Below, one piece after another: positions 35,682-46,126 of a DNA stretch of 64,000 nt. Origin of the DNA: Rhizophagus clarus (lineage: Eukaryota; Glomeromycota; Glomeromycetes; Glomerales; Glomeraceae); NCBI GenBank assembly GCA_015698045.1, contig BLAL01000073.1:186001-250000 (forward strand), read 5' to 3'. Numbering within the stretch: the stretch's first letter is position 1; every line of letters starts with the position of its first letter. Below the pieces are notes generated by a model that was given only the letters and a program-made list of their open reading frames with translations, had not been told where the DNA came from and ran no database searches. A program made the translations under genes and the position numbers.

Positions 35682-35772
35682 AGAATTGGAACCGGTTTTT
35701 TGGATCACCACTGTCATACCACTATCAGCCTCCTATAAAAGGTGCTATAGTACAACGATCTACAACAATATA
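35682..35772 (+). promoter_or_regulatory. CCGGATC-box promoter module with deletion
   Basis: GGAACCGGTTTTTTGGATCACC lacks about ten bases (the ATTATATCC part) compared with the other copies but keeps the following TGTCATACC. CCTATAAAAGG (TATA-like) is at 35732, and ACGATCTACAACAATA precedes the ATG at 35786. Confidence 0.58.
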
Positions 35773-35785
35773 CTCTTTCTCAATC

Positions 35786-37288
35786 ATGATGGCTGGTAAT
35801 AAACTTTTATTGCATTTGTCTGAAAATTTACTCGAAATTTTAGATGATGAAGAATATTATGATATTACAATTGAAGTTGGTAATGATCCTTACGTAAAAA
35901 TATTTCGTGCCCATATGGTTATTTTAAACTATCGTTCTCCTTATTTGAAAAGAATTTTGTCAACTAATAAAAAGAAAAATGATGGAACTTTATCGCATAT
36001 TAAATTACCGAATATTTTACCCGAAATTTTTCAAACAATTTTAAGGTAATTAAAAGATTCGTTACAGTAAATCATTGTTCTATAGATTTATTTTTAACTT
36101 TGAACGTTTTATCTTAGATATATTTATGGAGGAAAAATTTCTTTGATAGAATATGATACTCTTGATATTATTAAAATTTTAAATGCTGCTAATGAATTAA
36201 GTTTACAAGGACTAATTTCTTATTTACAATCATTTTTGATTGAAAAAAAAATGGATTGGATGGAACAAAATTTTAACTTGGTATATCAAACGAGTTATGA
36301 AAATAATTCTTTTTTAAAACTCCAAAAATTTTGTACCGAATTAATATCTAAGCAACCAGAAAAAATTTTTAATTCTCCTGATTTTACTTCAATTTCAGAA
36401 AAGGTTTTAATCTCTCTTATTCAACTTGATAATCTTCAAATGAATGATGTTCAAATTTGGGAATATGTGCTCAAATGGGGTATTGCTCAAAATCCTGAAC
36501 TTTCTTCAGATCCTTCAAATTATTCAAATGACGATTTTAACGCTTTAAAAAATACTTTGCAGCAATGTATTCCCTTTGTGAAATTCTTTAATTTAACCTC
36601 AAGAGAATTTTTAAATAATGTGTTTCCTTATAGAAAAATTCTATCCAATAAGTTATATATTAACTTATTAAAATTATTTTTGAATAATAATTATAGACCA
36701 ACTAAAAATATTACTCCGAACGGTAATAGTGGGTCAACTAAAAAGGTTATTGATTCTAGAATAATTACAATTCAACATACTGAATTAATATCAAAATGGA
36801 TTGACAGATTAAAGATTACAGATGAATTAAAAAATTTATATGAATTCAAATTAATTCTTCGTGGATCTCGTGATGGATTTACTGCTGAAAAATTTCATGA
36901 AATTTGTGATAATAAATCTCGTACTATATCAATTATTAAAGTAAAAGGCAGCGATGAAATCCTTGGAGGGTACAATCCGATTATATGGGAATCTAGAGTA
37001 AGTGATCTTGGTTCAGGTGAATATAGTGAAACTAAGGATAGTTTCATATTTTCCTTTAACAATAAGAAAGATATTAAAAATAATATATTAAGTAGGGTGA
37101 AAGATGAAAAGTACGCTATAGATAATGATCTTAATTATGGGCCATCATTTGGTTATGGGGACCTTAGATTACGTGAAGTTTCTAATAGTTGTATTAGTAT
37201 GAAAACATCTTATGAAAAACGAATCAGAAAAGCTAATTATTTTTTTATAGAGGAATATGAAGTTTTTCAGATTATACAGAATAAATAA
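35786..37288 (+). CDS. BTB-BACK-TLDc protein (two exons, 476 aa)
   Basis: Exons are 35786-36045 and 36118-37288, with a 72-base intron. Two adjacent ATGs open it; the second (MAGNKLLLHLSENLLEIL) aligns with its paralogs. BTB, the front of BACK (MNDVQIWEYVLKWGIAQNPEL) and TLDc (GYNPIIWESR, YGPSFGYGDL) resemble its neighbour at 40 kb. The segment at about 36580-36720 (FFNLTSREFLNNVFPYRKIL, FLNNNYRPTKN) is instead the type found in the relic at 5.3-5.7 kb and the right-edge relic, so the gene looks mosaic. It begins a block of about 4 kb whose spacer is duplicated after the next gene. Confidence 0.92.
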
Positions 37289-38018
37289 TTTAAAATGATT
37301 TTTAAGTGGTACAAATGATTATTTTTGAAATTTTCTTATTATTATTAAACAATAAGTGTTTAATTTCATTTATTTTCTTGGTCATATTTACAGTTCATAG
37401 TTATTAATAAAACGGATAGAGAGAAATCATATAATTCTTTCTTATCAGTTATTAGATAAAATTGTAATTAAAATATGTAGTAAAATAGAGTGTCTTGTTA
37501 AACAAATAGGTTGCTTATTCGATTTTGAAAGAACTATCATCAAAATTAGTTTTCCAAGAAGAGCATCGTTAATCTCAACCAGAGGAATCCCTCGCTTCCA
37601 TAAACTAAATAAATAAATAATAAATATGCTAATAAATTGAAATTTATCGAATACCGATTGCATATTTTCCTCTTTCTTTTGAGTGTAAAACTCACAAAAA
37701 ATTTTTATTTCTTTTCACTTAAATTTACTAAGCCAATTTAGATTCTTTTTCTGTCATATTAGTGCTATTTTAAATTATCTATATCAATAAGGAAAAAAGG
37801 TTAAAATCCTAATAATTTCCCTTAAAAATAGTCCAATTGGTGAAATGAATAAAAACAATATTCTCAATCATCACTATCATAGTTGTTCCGAATTTAGATT
37901 AATTCGTTGACACAATTTTAAATATATTTGTTTGTTATAAATATTGAAGATGAACTACTCAATTATTGAAATAAAAATAATTTGTGCTCATATTCAACAT
38001 AATAATAATTTTAAAACA
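37289..38018. other. Spacer of duplicated unit A, first part
   Basis: Collinear with 41309-41987 behind the next gene. It contains no gene. A short segment at about 37554-37586 is inverted relative to the twin copy. Confidence 0.6.
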
Positions 38019-38022
38019 TTAA

Positions 38023-38262
38023 TTTGTGATTCGGATGACAATCGGAGAAAATTATGGGAAAAAAATGAAAAAGATTTTGCGATTACATCGTGATCTAGTG
38101 ATTGAATCTCGATGAAAGCTTTATGTCATATAGCTCTCTACATCCTCTACAAATTAAAAAAAAAAAGTTTATTGACATTGGATCAAGTGATCACGACGTA
38201 ATCGCAAAAAACGTTTTTATTGTTTTTCCTTAATTTTCTCCGATTGTTATACGGATCACGAA
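38023..38262. mobile_element. TTAA-flanked foldback MITE (240 bp)
   Basis: The element lies between two copies of TTAA (38019-38022 and 38263-38266). The ends TTTGTGATTCGGATGACAAT and the complement of the right end form an inverted repeat that extends with mismatches for about 85 bases, nearly the whole element. The twin spacer at 41988-41991 has a single TTAA with matching flanks, an intact empty site. TTAA target use is known for piggyBac-type elements. No coding capacity is present. Confidence 0.85.
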
Positions 38263-38287
38263 TTAAATTTGTTTGAGTATTGTTAAA

Positions 38288-38435
38288 TCTCGCCGCCGTA
38301 GATTATAGCTTTACCAGAATTAGGATATAATTGTGGGCAGAATTAAAAAATGTTATGAAATTATGCCCGCTAATATTTGCTAATGCTGTTGCGGTACTAG
38401 TGCGGTGACGATTTTTTAATTTGTTTTATTTGAAA
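38288..38435. mobile_element. Second small insertion in unit A
   Basis: A segment of about 150 bases absent from the twin spacer. The ends resemble each other in inverted orientation (AAATCTCGCCGCCGTAG against AAATCGTCACCGCACTAG). The exact borders and target duplication could not be fixed. Confidence 0.5.
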
Positions 38436-39282
38436 TAGGATATTACAGATCTTGTTAAAATGAAAATGAAAGAATTTGATGTACGGCTGGTATAAATCGA
38501 ATATTTTCTCTATTTAACACGTTTAAATAATAGACATAATTTATTTAAACTTCAATTACCCCAATTATTTCCAAGGATTCTTCATGGTCTAATTACAAAG
38601 ACGATTTTACATCGATATCTTCTAACCTTACCAATAATATAAATTATAATCTCAATTGCAAGTTAAATTTTAACCAATGTCAATAAATTAATATAATATA
38701 TAAATATAATATATTAAATATATTTCTTCAATTAAAAATTAATAGATAAATAAATAAGTTTTGTACCATTGAATACTATCAAGAATATCTAATATTTTAA
38801 CATTTCTCAATGAAATAATTTATAATTTATCGTTGTACTATTTTTATATATCTGTTTCATCTAATAGTAATAACACATTATCTCCTTTTTTTGAGGATAT
38901 CAAAATACCGATAACGCACTGCGGAGTGTTAGGTTAATAAATACTTAAGGAAACTTTATTCTACATTAAATTATTTAAAAAAATATGAATAATGAAAGAA
39001 ATTGTTGACATGCAACGTGATAAATATGAGAAATGCCTGAATGTTAGAGAATCTTACCAACTGAAGAACACTTTCATTAATATGAAATATTAACATTTTG
39101 TTAAACACGTTATTTATGGATGATTAAACAATGAATTACTGTTTCATTTGTGTGTATAGAAAATAAATTATGAAGTACTTTACTATAAACATATGGCTAT
39201 TTATATAGGAAAAATAAGGTTAAATTGCGAAGAGCTATTAAATATCTACTGTAGACGGAATTTATTTAGCGACAACTATAAT
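38436..39282. other. Spacer of duplicated unit A, second part
   Basis: Collinear with about 42000-42890 in unit B, for example around GGCTGGTATAAATCG and ACTGCGGAGT. No gene is visible. Confidence 0.55.
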
Positions 39283-39665
39283 AGGACCCCGGACAATTGT
39301 AACAAAGGTCATATCTACTATGGTAAAAATTTGCCTTTGTCATCCCAAATGTACTTTTAAATCTATAGGCATAAAACGTTATAAAAATATTCGCTCCTTT
39401 ATTATCTATAATTTTATAATCTAAAAAGTAATATTTATTAATAATAATTTTAATTTTTTGTATATTTCTATCATGTATATTGATAGTAAAAAAGCGTATA
39501 AAAATTCTCAGATTTATTTACAGTTCTGATCAATAAATCTAAAATATTTCAACGTTAAAAGATTTTTCCCTTTAAAAGCTGCATTTTTTCCTATGATGTT
39601 TTATAATATTAGATTAATAAAATACATAGTCGGATATGACCTCAATTATAATTATCCGGGGTCCT
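39283..39665. mobile_element. AGGACCCC family non-autonomous DNA transposon (383 bp)
   Basis: The ends AGGACCCCGG and CCGGGGTCCT lead inverted repeats of about 34 bases that include AAAGGTCATATC and its partner GGATATGACC. They match the organisation of the element at 30865. The target duplication is ACTATAAT at 39275-39282 and GCTATAAT at 39666-39673 (7 of 8). The twin locus near 42887-42894 carries the empty site GTTATAAT with matching flanks. It sits immediately upstream of the promoter module of the next gene. Confidence 0.87.
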
Positions 39666-39689
39666 GCTATAATGACGTAAAAAAAACCC

Positions 39690-39782
39690 GGAACCGGCTT
39701 TTATTATATCCGGATCATCTCTGTCACACCTCCATCATGCACTTTATATGAGGTCAAGCTACGGATATGATCTGCAGCAATA
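39690..39782 (+). promoter_or_regulatory. CCGGATC-box promoter module
   Basis: GGAACCGGCTTTTATTATATCCGGATCATC is followed by TGTCACACC, TTTATATGAGG and GATATGATCTGCAGCAATA at 39764-39782. The leader ACTCTTTCTCAATTATA reaches the ATG at 39799. It is one of the best preserved copies. Confidence 0.65.
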
Positions 39783-39798
39783 CTCTTTCTCAATTATA

Positions 39799-41308
39799 AT
39801 GGCTGATAATAAACTTTTGTTACAATTGTCTCAAAATTTACTCGAAATTTTAGATGATGAAGAATATTATGACGTTATAATTGAAGTTGGTAATGATCCT
39901 TACGTAAAAGTATTTCGTGCCCATATGGTTATTTTAAACTATCGTTCTCCTTATTTGAAAAGAATTTTGTCAACTAATAAAAAGAAAAATGATGGAACTT
40001 TATCGCAAATTAAATTGCCGAATATTTTACCCGAGATTTTTCAAACAATTTTAAGGTAATTAAAATATCCGTTACGGTAAATCATTGTTTTATAGATTTA
40101 TTTTTAATTTTGAACGTTATATTTTTAGATATATTTATGGAGGAAAAATCTCTTTGATAGAATATGATACTCTTGATATTATTAAAATTTTAAATGCTGC
40201 TAATGAATTAAGTTTACAAGGACTAATTTCTTATTTACAATCATTTTTGATTGAAAACAGAATGGATTGGATGGAACAAAATTTTAACTTGGTATATCAA
40301 ACGAGTTATGAAAATAATTCTTTTTTGGAACTTCAAAAATTTTGTACCGAGTTAATTTCTAAGCAACCAGAAAAAATTTTTAATTCTCTTGATTTTACTT
40401 CGATTTCAGAAAAAGCTTTAATCTCTCTTATTCAACTTGATAATCTTCAAATGAATGATGTTCAAATTTGGGATCATGTTCTTAAATGGGGTATTGCTCA
40501 AAATCCTGAACTTTCTTCTGATCCTTCAAATTATTCAAATGATGATTTTAATGCTTTAAAAAGTTCTTTACAACAATGTTTCCCTTTTATTAAATTTACT
40601 GAATTTTCTTCTAGAGAATTTTTAAACAAGGTGTACCCATACAAAAAAATTATTCCTGAAGATTTATATGAATATTTAATTAAATATTTTTTGGATCATG
40701 ATTATGAACTAAAGAAAAAGTCAGTACCACAGTTAATCAAAAGAGAAGTCAAGGCTGAGAGCATTGATTCAAAAATTATTACAATTCAACACGCTGAATT
40801 AATATCAAAATGGATTGACAGATTAGAGATCACAGATGAATTAAAAAATTCATATGAATTCAAATTAATTCTTCGTGGATCTCGTGATGGATTTACTGCT
40901 GAAAAATTTCATGAAATTTGTGATAATAAATCTCGTACTATATCAATTATTAAAGTAAAAGACAGTGATGAAATTCTTGGAGGTTACAATCCGATTATAT
41001 GGGAATCTAGAGAGTACTGTCCATTTACCGAGCGCGAATATAGTGAGACTAATGATAGTTTCATATTTTCCTTTAACAATGAGAAAGATATTAATAATCA
41101 TATATTAAGCAGGGTGAAAAATGAAAAGTACGCTATAGATAATGATTTTGATTGTGGGCCGTCATTTGGTCAAGGGGACCTTATGTTATGTGGAGATTCT
41201 TTCAATGATTGTGTTAGTGTAATATCATCATATGAAACGCAGATCAGTGAAATTGAAGATTTTTCTATAGAAGAATATGAAGTTTTTCATATTATACAGA
41301 ATAAATAA
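39799..41308 (+). CDS. BTB-BACK-TLDc protein (two exons, 478 aa)
   Basis: Exons are 39799-40055 and 40129-41308, with a 73-base intron. The BTB half is almost identical to that of the following copy at 43 kb. BACK has MNDVQIWDHVLKWGIAQNPEL. The linker (PEDLYEYLIKYFLDHDYE, KKKSVPQL) is the module of the 29 kb gene, while flanking parts match the 36 kb gene, so this also looks like a mosaic. TLDc contains FRGSRDGF as LRGSRDGFTAEKFHEIC, GYNPIIWESR, and CGPSFGQGDL with a variable EYCPFTERE loop. The C-terminus is EEYEVFHIIQNK. The first in-frame ATG (39748) overlaps the TATA-like element and is not taken as the start. Confidence 0.92.
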
Positions 41309-42908
41309 TTATAAACAATTGAAATGATTTAAGTGATACAAATAATTATTTTTTGGAATTTTTTTTAATATATTATCTTTTTCGGCTATATATTTACAGT
41401 TCATAGTTTATATTTTCAGTTATTAATAGAAACGAATAGAAAGAAATCATGTAATTCTTTCCTTTAAATAAAAATTGTAATTAAAATTATGTAGTAAATA
41501 AAATTGAGTGTCTTGTTAAACAAATTGGTTAAGATTGGTTGCTTATTTAATTTTGAGAGAACTATTATCAAAATTACTTTTCTCTGGTTGAGATTAATGA
41601 GATTAACAATGCTCTTGGTGAAAATCCTTTTTCCTTTTTTTGGGTGAAAAAAAATTTTATTTTTTTTTTTCCTCTTAAATTTACTAAATTAACTCAGATC
41701 CTTTCTCTATCGTATTAGTATTATTTTAAATTGTTATATCAATAAGTAAAAAGGTTAAAATCCATCAGGTTAGTAATTCCTTTAAAAATAGTCCAATTGG
41801 TGAAATGAATTATAAATACTACTATCATAGTTGTTCCGAATTTAGATTAATTCGTTAACACAATTTTAAATATATTTGTTTATTATAAATATTGTCAATT
41901 ATTGCTAATAAAATTTAAATTTATGAAAATTGAACCTAAATAAAAATATTTTGAGCTGATATTTAATGTAATAATAATTTTATATCATTAAATTTGTTTT
42001 ACTTAAAATGGGATATTACAAATCTTGAAATATGGCTGGTATAAATCGTATATTTTCTCTATTCTATTTAACAAGTTTAAATATTAGGCGTAATTCATTT
42101 AAACTTCAATTACCCAATTATTTTCAAGGATTCTTCATAATATGATTACAAAGACGATTTTATATCGATAAAATAATTAACCTTATCACCTTATTAATAA
42201 TATAAAATATGATCTCTATTGCGAGTTAAATTTTAACCCATATTAATAAATTATTAGTTTATAAATATAATAAATTGAATATATTTCTTTAATTAAAAAT
42301 AAATAGATAAATAAATAACAAGTTTTGTACCATTAAATATCGAGAATACCTAATATTTCAACTCTTCTGAATAACAGAAGTTTCGTTATCTATTCCATAT
42401 AATAGTAACAATACATTGTCTCCTTTTTGATATTCAATAAGGCACTGCGGAGTATTAGGTTAATAAAAACTCAATTAAGAAACCTTTATTCTATTTTGAA
42501 ACCATTTAAAGAAAACATGAATAATGAAAGAAATTGTTGGTATGCAACGTGATAAATATATAAATATGAGAAATGTCTGAATGTTGAACTTATCTTAACA
42601 ACTGAAGAACACTTTCGCTAATATGAAATATTAATATTTTGTTGAATAAGTTATTAAACAGGTTTATTTGTGTAATGTACGTAGAAAATAAATTATATAG
42701 GATAATTTGTGGAGAGCAATTAAATATCTAGGCAGATATACGGTAATAAAAGATTCCTGGTCACACTTAAAAAAATTTTCAGTGTTAATATTCTAAATTT
42801 ATCAGCGTACATTCAACATTTATACTTGTTTATTATATCTAGTAAAAAAAATGCGTACAGTATAAGAAAAATTTTTTTTAGCGACAGTTATAATGACGTA
42901 AAAAAACC
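41309..42908. other. Spacer of duplicated unit B (empty-site copy)
   Basis: Collinear with 37289-39689 but lacks the three transposon-like insertions found there. It therefore preserves the ancestral target sites at 41988-41991 (TTAA) and 42887-42894. About 150 bases near 42740-42870 have no clear counterpart in unit A. No gene is visible. Confidence 0.6.
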
Positions 42909-43000
42909 AGAACCGGTTTTATTATATCCGGATTATCTCTGTCACACCGCCATCATGCACTTTATATGAGGTCAAGCTACGGATATGATCTGCAACATTA
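42909..43000 (+). promoter_or_regulatory. CCGGATC-box promoter module
   Basis: GAACCGGTTTTATTATATCC followed by GGATTATC (one change in the box), then TGTCACACCGCCATCATGCA, TTTATATGAGG and GATATGATCTGCAACAT, before the ATG at 43020 of a gene broken by one stop codon. Confidence 0.62.
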
Positions 43001-43019
43001 TTCTTTCTCAATTATTATA

Positions 43020-44545
43020 ATGGCTGATAATAAACTTTTGTTACAATTGTCTCAAAATTTACTCGAAATTTTAGATGATGAAGAATATTATGACGTTACA
43101 ATTGAAGTTGGTAATGATCCTTACGTAAAAGTATTTCGAGCCCATATGGTTATTTTAAACTATCGTTCTCCTTATTTGAAAAGAATTTTATCAACTAATA
43201 AAGAGAAAAATGATGGAACTTTATCGCATATTAAATTACCGCATATTTTACCTGAAATCTTTCCAGCAATTTTAAGGTAATTAAAAGATTCTTTATAGTA
43301 AATCATTGTTTTATAGATTATTTTTAATTTTGAACATTTTATTTTAGATATATTTATGGCGGAAATATTTCTTTGGTAGAATATGATACTCTAGATATTA
43401 TTAAAATCTTAATTGCTGCTAATGAATTAAGTTTACAAGGACTGATTTCTTATTTACAATCATTTTTGATTGAAAACAAAATTGATTGGATGAAACAAAA
43501 TTTTAACTTGGTATATCAAATAAGTTGTGAAAATGATTCTTTATTAGAACTCCAAAAATTTTGTACCGAGTTAATTTCTAAGCAACCAGAAAAAATTTTT
43601 AATTCTCGTGATTTTACTTCAATTCCAGAAAAAGCTTTAATCTCTCTTATTCAACTTGATAATCTCTAAATAAATGATGTTCAAATTTGGGATCATGTTC
43701 TTAAATGGGGTATTGCTCAAAATCCTGAACTTTCTTCTGACCCTTCAAGCTATTCAAATGATGATTTTAATACATTAAAAAATACTTTACAACAATTTAT
43801 TCCTTTAATTGAATTTACTGAATTTACTTCTAAAGAATTTTTGAATAAAGTATACCCATACAAAAAGATTATTCCTGAAGAATTACATGAAAATTTAATT
43901 AAATGTTTTTTGGATAATAATTATAAACCAGGTAAAAAATCAAAACAGACACTCAATGAAACTAAAGTAATTGATTCAAAAAATATAGATTCAAAAATCA
44001 TTACTATTCAACATGCTGAATTACTTTCTAAATGGATTGATAGATTAGAGAATACGGACGAGCTGAAAAATTCATATGAATTCAAATTAATTCTTCGTGG
44101 ATCTCGTGATGGATTTACGCCTGAAAAATTTCATAAAATTTGTGATAATAAATCTCATACCATATCAATTATTAAAGTAAAAGACAGTGAAGAAATTCTT
44201 GGCAATCCGAATATTTGGGAATCTAGAAAACACATTCCATTTTCCAAGTGTGAATATAGTGAGACTAATGATAGTTTCATATTTTCTTTTAATAATAAGA
44301 AAGATATTAAAAGTCATATATTAAGCCGAGTGAATGATAAAGAACATGCTATAGATAATGACCTTAATCATGGACCATCATTTGGTTATAAGGATCTTAA
44401 AATATATAGAGATTTTGATCGTCCTTTTAATAGTTTTTCTAGTTTTTGTAATAAAACTTCATACGAAAAGCATATTAGAGGAAATAATGGTAATGATTAT
44501 TCTATACAAGAATATGAAGTTTTTCAGATTATATTTATCGACTAA
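43020..44545 (+). pseudogene. BTB-BACK-TLDc copy with a single in-frame stop
   Basis: The exons would be 43020-43276 and 43348-44545 (71-base intron, 484 sense codons plus the internal stop). A TAA at 43667-43669 lies where paralogs read Leu-Gln-Met (CTTCAAATG has become CTCTAAATA). Reading resumes in the same frame and stays open to the normal end. The linker is the KPGKKSKQTLNET module of the 13 kb gene. In TLDc the GGY of EILGGYNP is missing (EILGNPNIW), a small in-frame deletion. Splice sites and promoter are intact, so the loss looks recent. The call rests on the stop being real rather than a sequence error. Confidence 0.85.
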
Positions 44546-45642
44546 AATCATTAAGATGACTCTTAAAATGGTATATATATATTTGCTGTTTAATAAATGA
44601 TATTATAACAAAAATAATTATTTGTACCACCTAAATTCATGAATTTTATTAACGTATTTCGTGAATTTATCATATTTACATAGTGATATTTTTAGTTTAT
44701 TTATATATATTTTGTTGCCACAAATCAAAAAATCATGCAAACCATTCTTTTTAGATAGTACTTTGTTAAAAAATAATTACGATCAATAGGAAAAAAAATT
44801 ATTTCGGAAATAAAATGAAAATATTTGCTAAGTTATTGTAGGTAAATAAAACTACAAACTTACTAATATAATATAATAAGATGAATACAATTTTAAGCAA
44901 AAAGAGGTCATATATACTACCCAAATTCGTCCTTAGTTTAACTTGGTTAAATTATTTGAAACAACAAATTTCTTCCTATTACTCTCTAAGTAAAATTGAG
45001 CTTTTATAAAAAAAAAAAAGATTAATATACAGCACATGATTTAAAATATATGGCAAAAATGAGTGTCTTATTAAATAGAAAAAAATAAAGATTTTTATTA
45101 TACCCAATATTATGCTAAAGGCTATATTAACACAACTGAGGGGTTTGATATGCGATAACTAAGTAGTTATGACGAGATAAAAAAGTTTGTGAAGTTCGTG
45201 CATGACAACTTTTCATAGATTGATTGAAATACTGATTATAAAAAGAAAAGTTAAAGAAATGAGACACCAGCTTAATTTTTTATTTTTGTGTTTCCACTTT
45301 AATTTGAAGACGCCAAGGCGTTTCTTCATTTGTTTTTCACTTCTTTTTTTAGCAAAAATTTTTTCATTATGAAAGATTCCTTTTAATCAAGCTTATTTTT
45401 TATCATTTTGTTACAATAAAATGCATATAATTAGTCAAATTTTATATAGTTCTCATTTTATTAATAAATTTATTCTTTAATTATTTCAAAACATTTAAAA
45501 CATATTCAATAGGATTAAGAAATCAGTAAAAAAAAATTGCATTTTTAAACATCATGGAAATACGATTTTTGTTAATATCCATAAATTCATTTAATACTAC
45601 TTATAAGTTGATTTAAAGCCATACTCTAGCAAGAAGTACTAT
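44546..45642. other. Downstream spacer
   Basis: No gene is visible. About 45370-45540 resembles 48290-48440 downstream of the next gene (ATGCATATAATTAGTCAAATTTTAT against ATGCGTATAATTCAGTCAAATTTTAT, differing by a few bases), another trace of unit duplication. Confidence 0.45.
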
Positions 45643-45744
45643 CTAGGGATAGCAACGGTCACGGTTATTAACCGGTCATGACCGGTTATGACCGTTTAAC
45701 CGACCGGTTTGACCGACCGTTCGACCGACCGTTGCCATCCCTAG
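45643..45744. mobile_element. CTAGGGAT palindromic MITE (102 bp)
   Basis: The element is almost wholly an inverted repeat. The left end CTAGGGATAGCAACGGTC pairs with the right end GACCGTTGCCATCCCTAG with one mismatch, and the interior is built of ACCGGT and GACCG motifs. TAT flanks both sides and may be a 3-base target duplication. A degenerate relative lies at 21676-21931. Confidence 0.8.
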
Positions 45745-46126
45745 TATATCACCGCTATTGTTATTACTTTAAACCGATCTGCTAATTTTTATTAAGATAT
45801 TATTATACTGTGGCATGTAGAATCATTAATCAAGCATTGTCAGTTTAAATAATGACAAATTACTTTTAATAAAGTTGAAAGGAAAATTTTTCTCTTAATA
45901 ATCTAGTAAAAATATAATAAGGACCCAGTTCCGGCGATTCTAGTCGAACTAATCCGAGCTGGTTATTTGAATCGGTACGAATTACGATCCAACCGAAACA
46001 CATCCCTAATTTGATATGATCTACAACAATATATTTCTAATCGGACATTGTTTATCATCATAAAATAAACTTTATTTGAAAAAAAAAACAAATTAATTTG
46101 ATCTTTTTATTAACAAGTCAAATAAA
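45745..46126. other. Atypical upstream region of the 46 kb gene
   Basis: The CCGGATC box and TATA-like element are missing. Only GATATGATCTACAACAATA (46013-46031) of the usual leader remains, followed by about 95 unrelated bases before the ATG. Directly before it is a segment of about 95 bases (from about 45917, starting GGACCCAGTTCCGG and ending CATCCCTAA) that looks like an inserted repeat. Confidence 0.5.
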
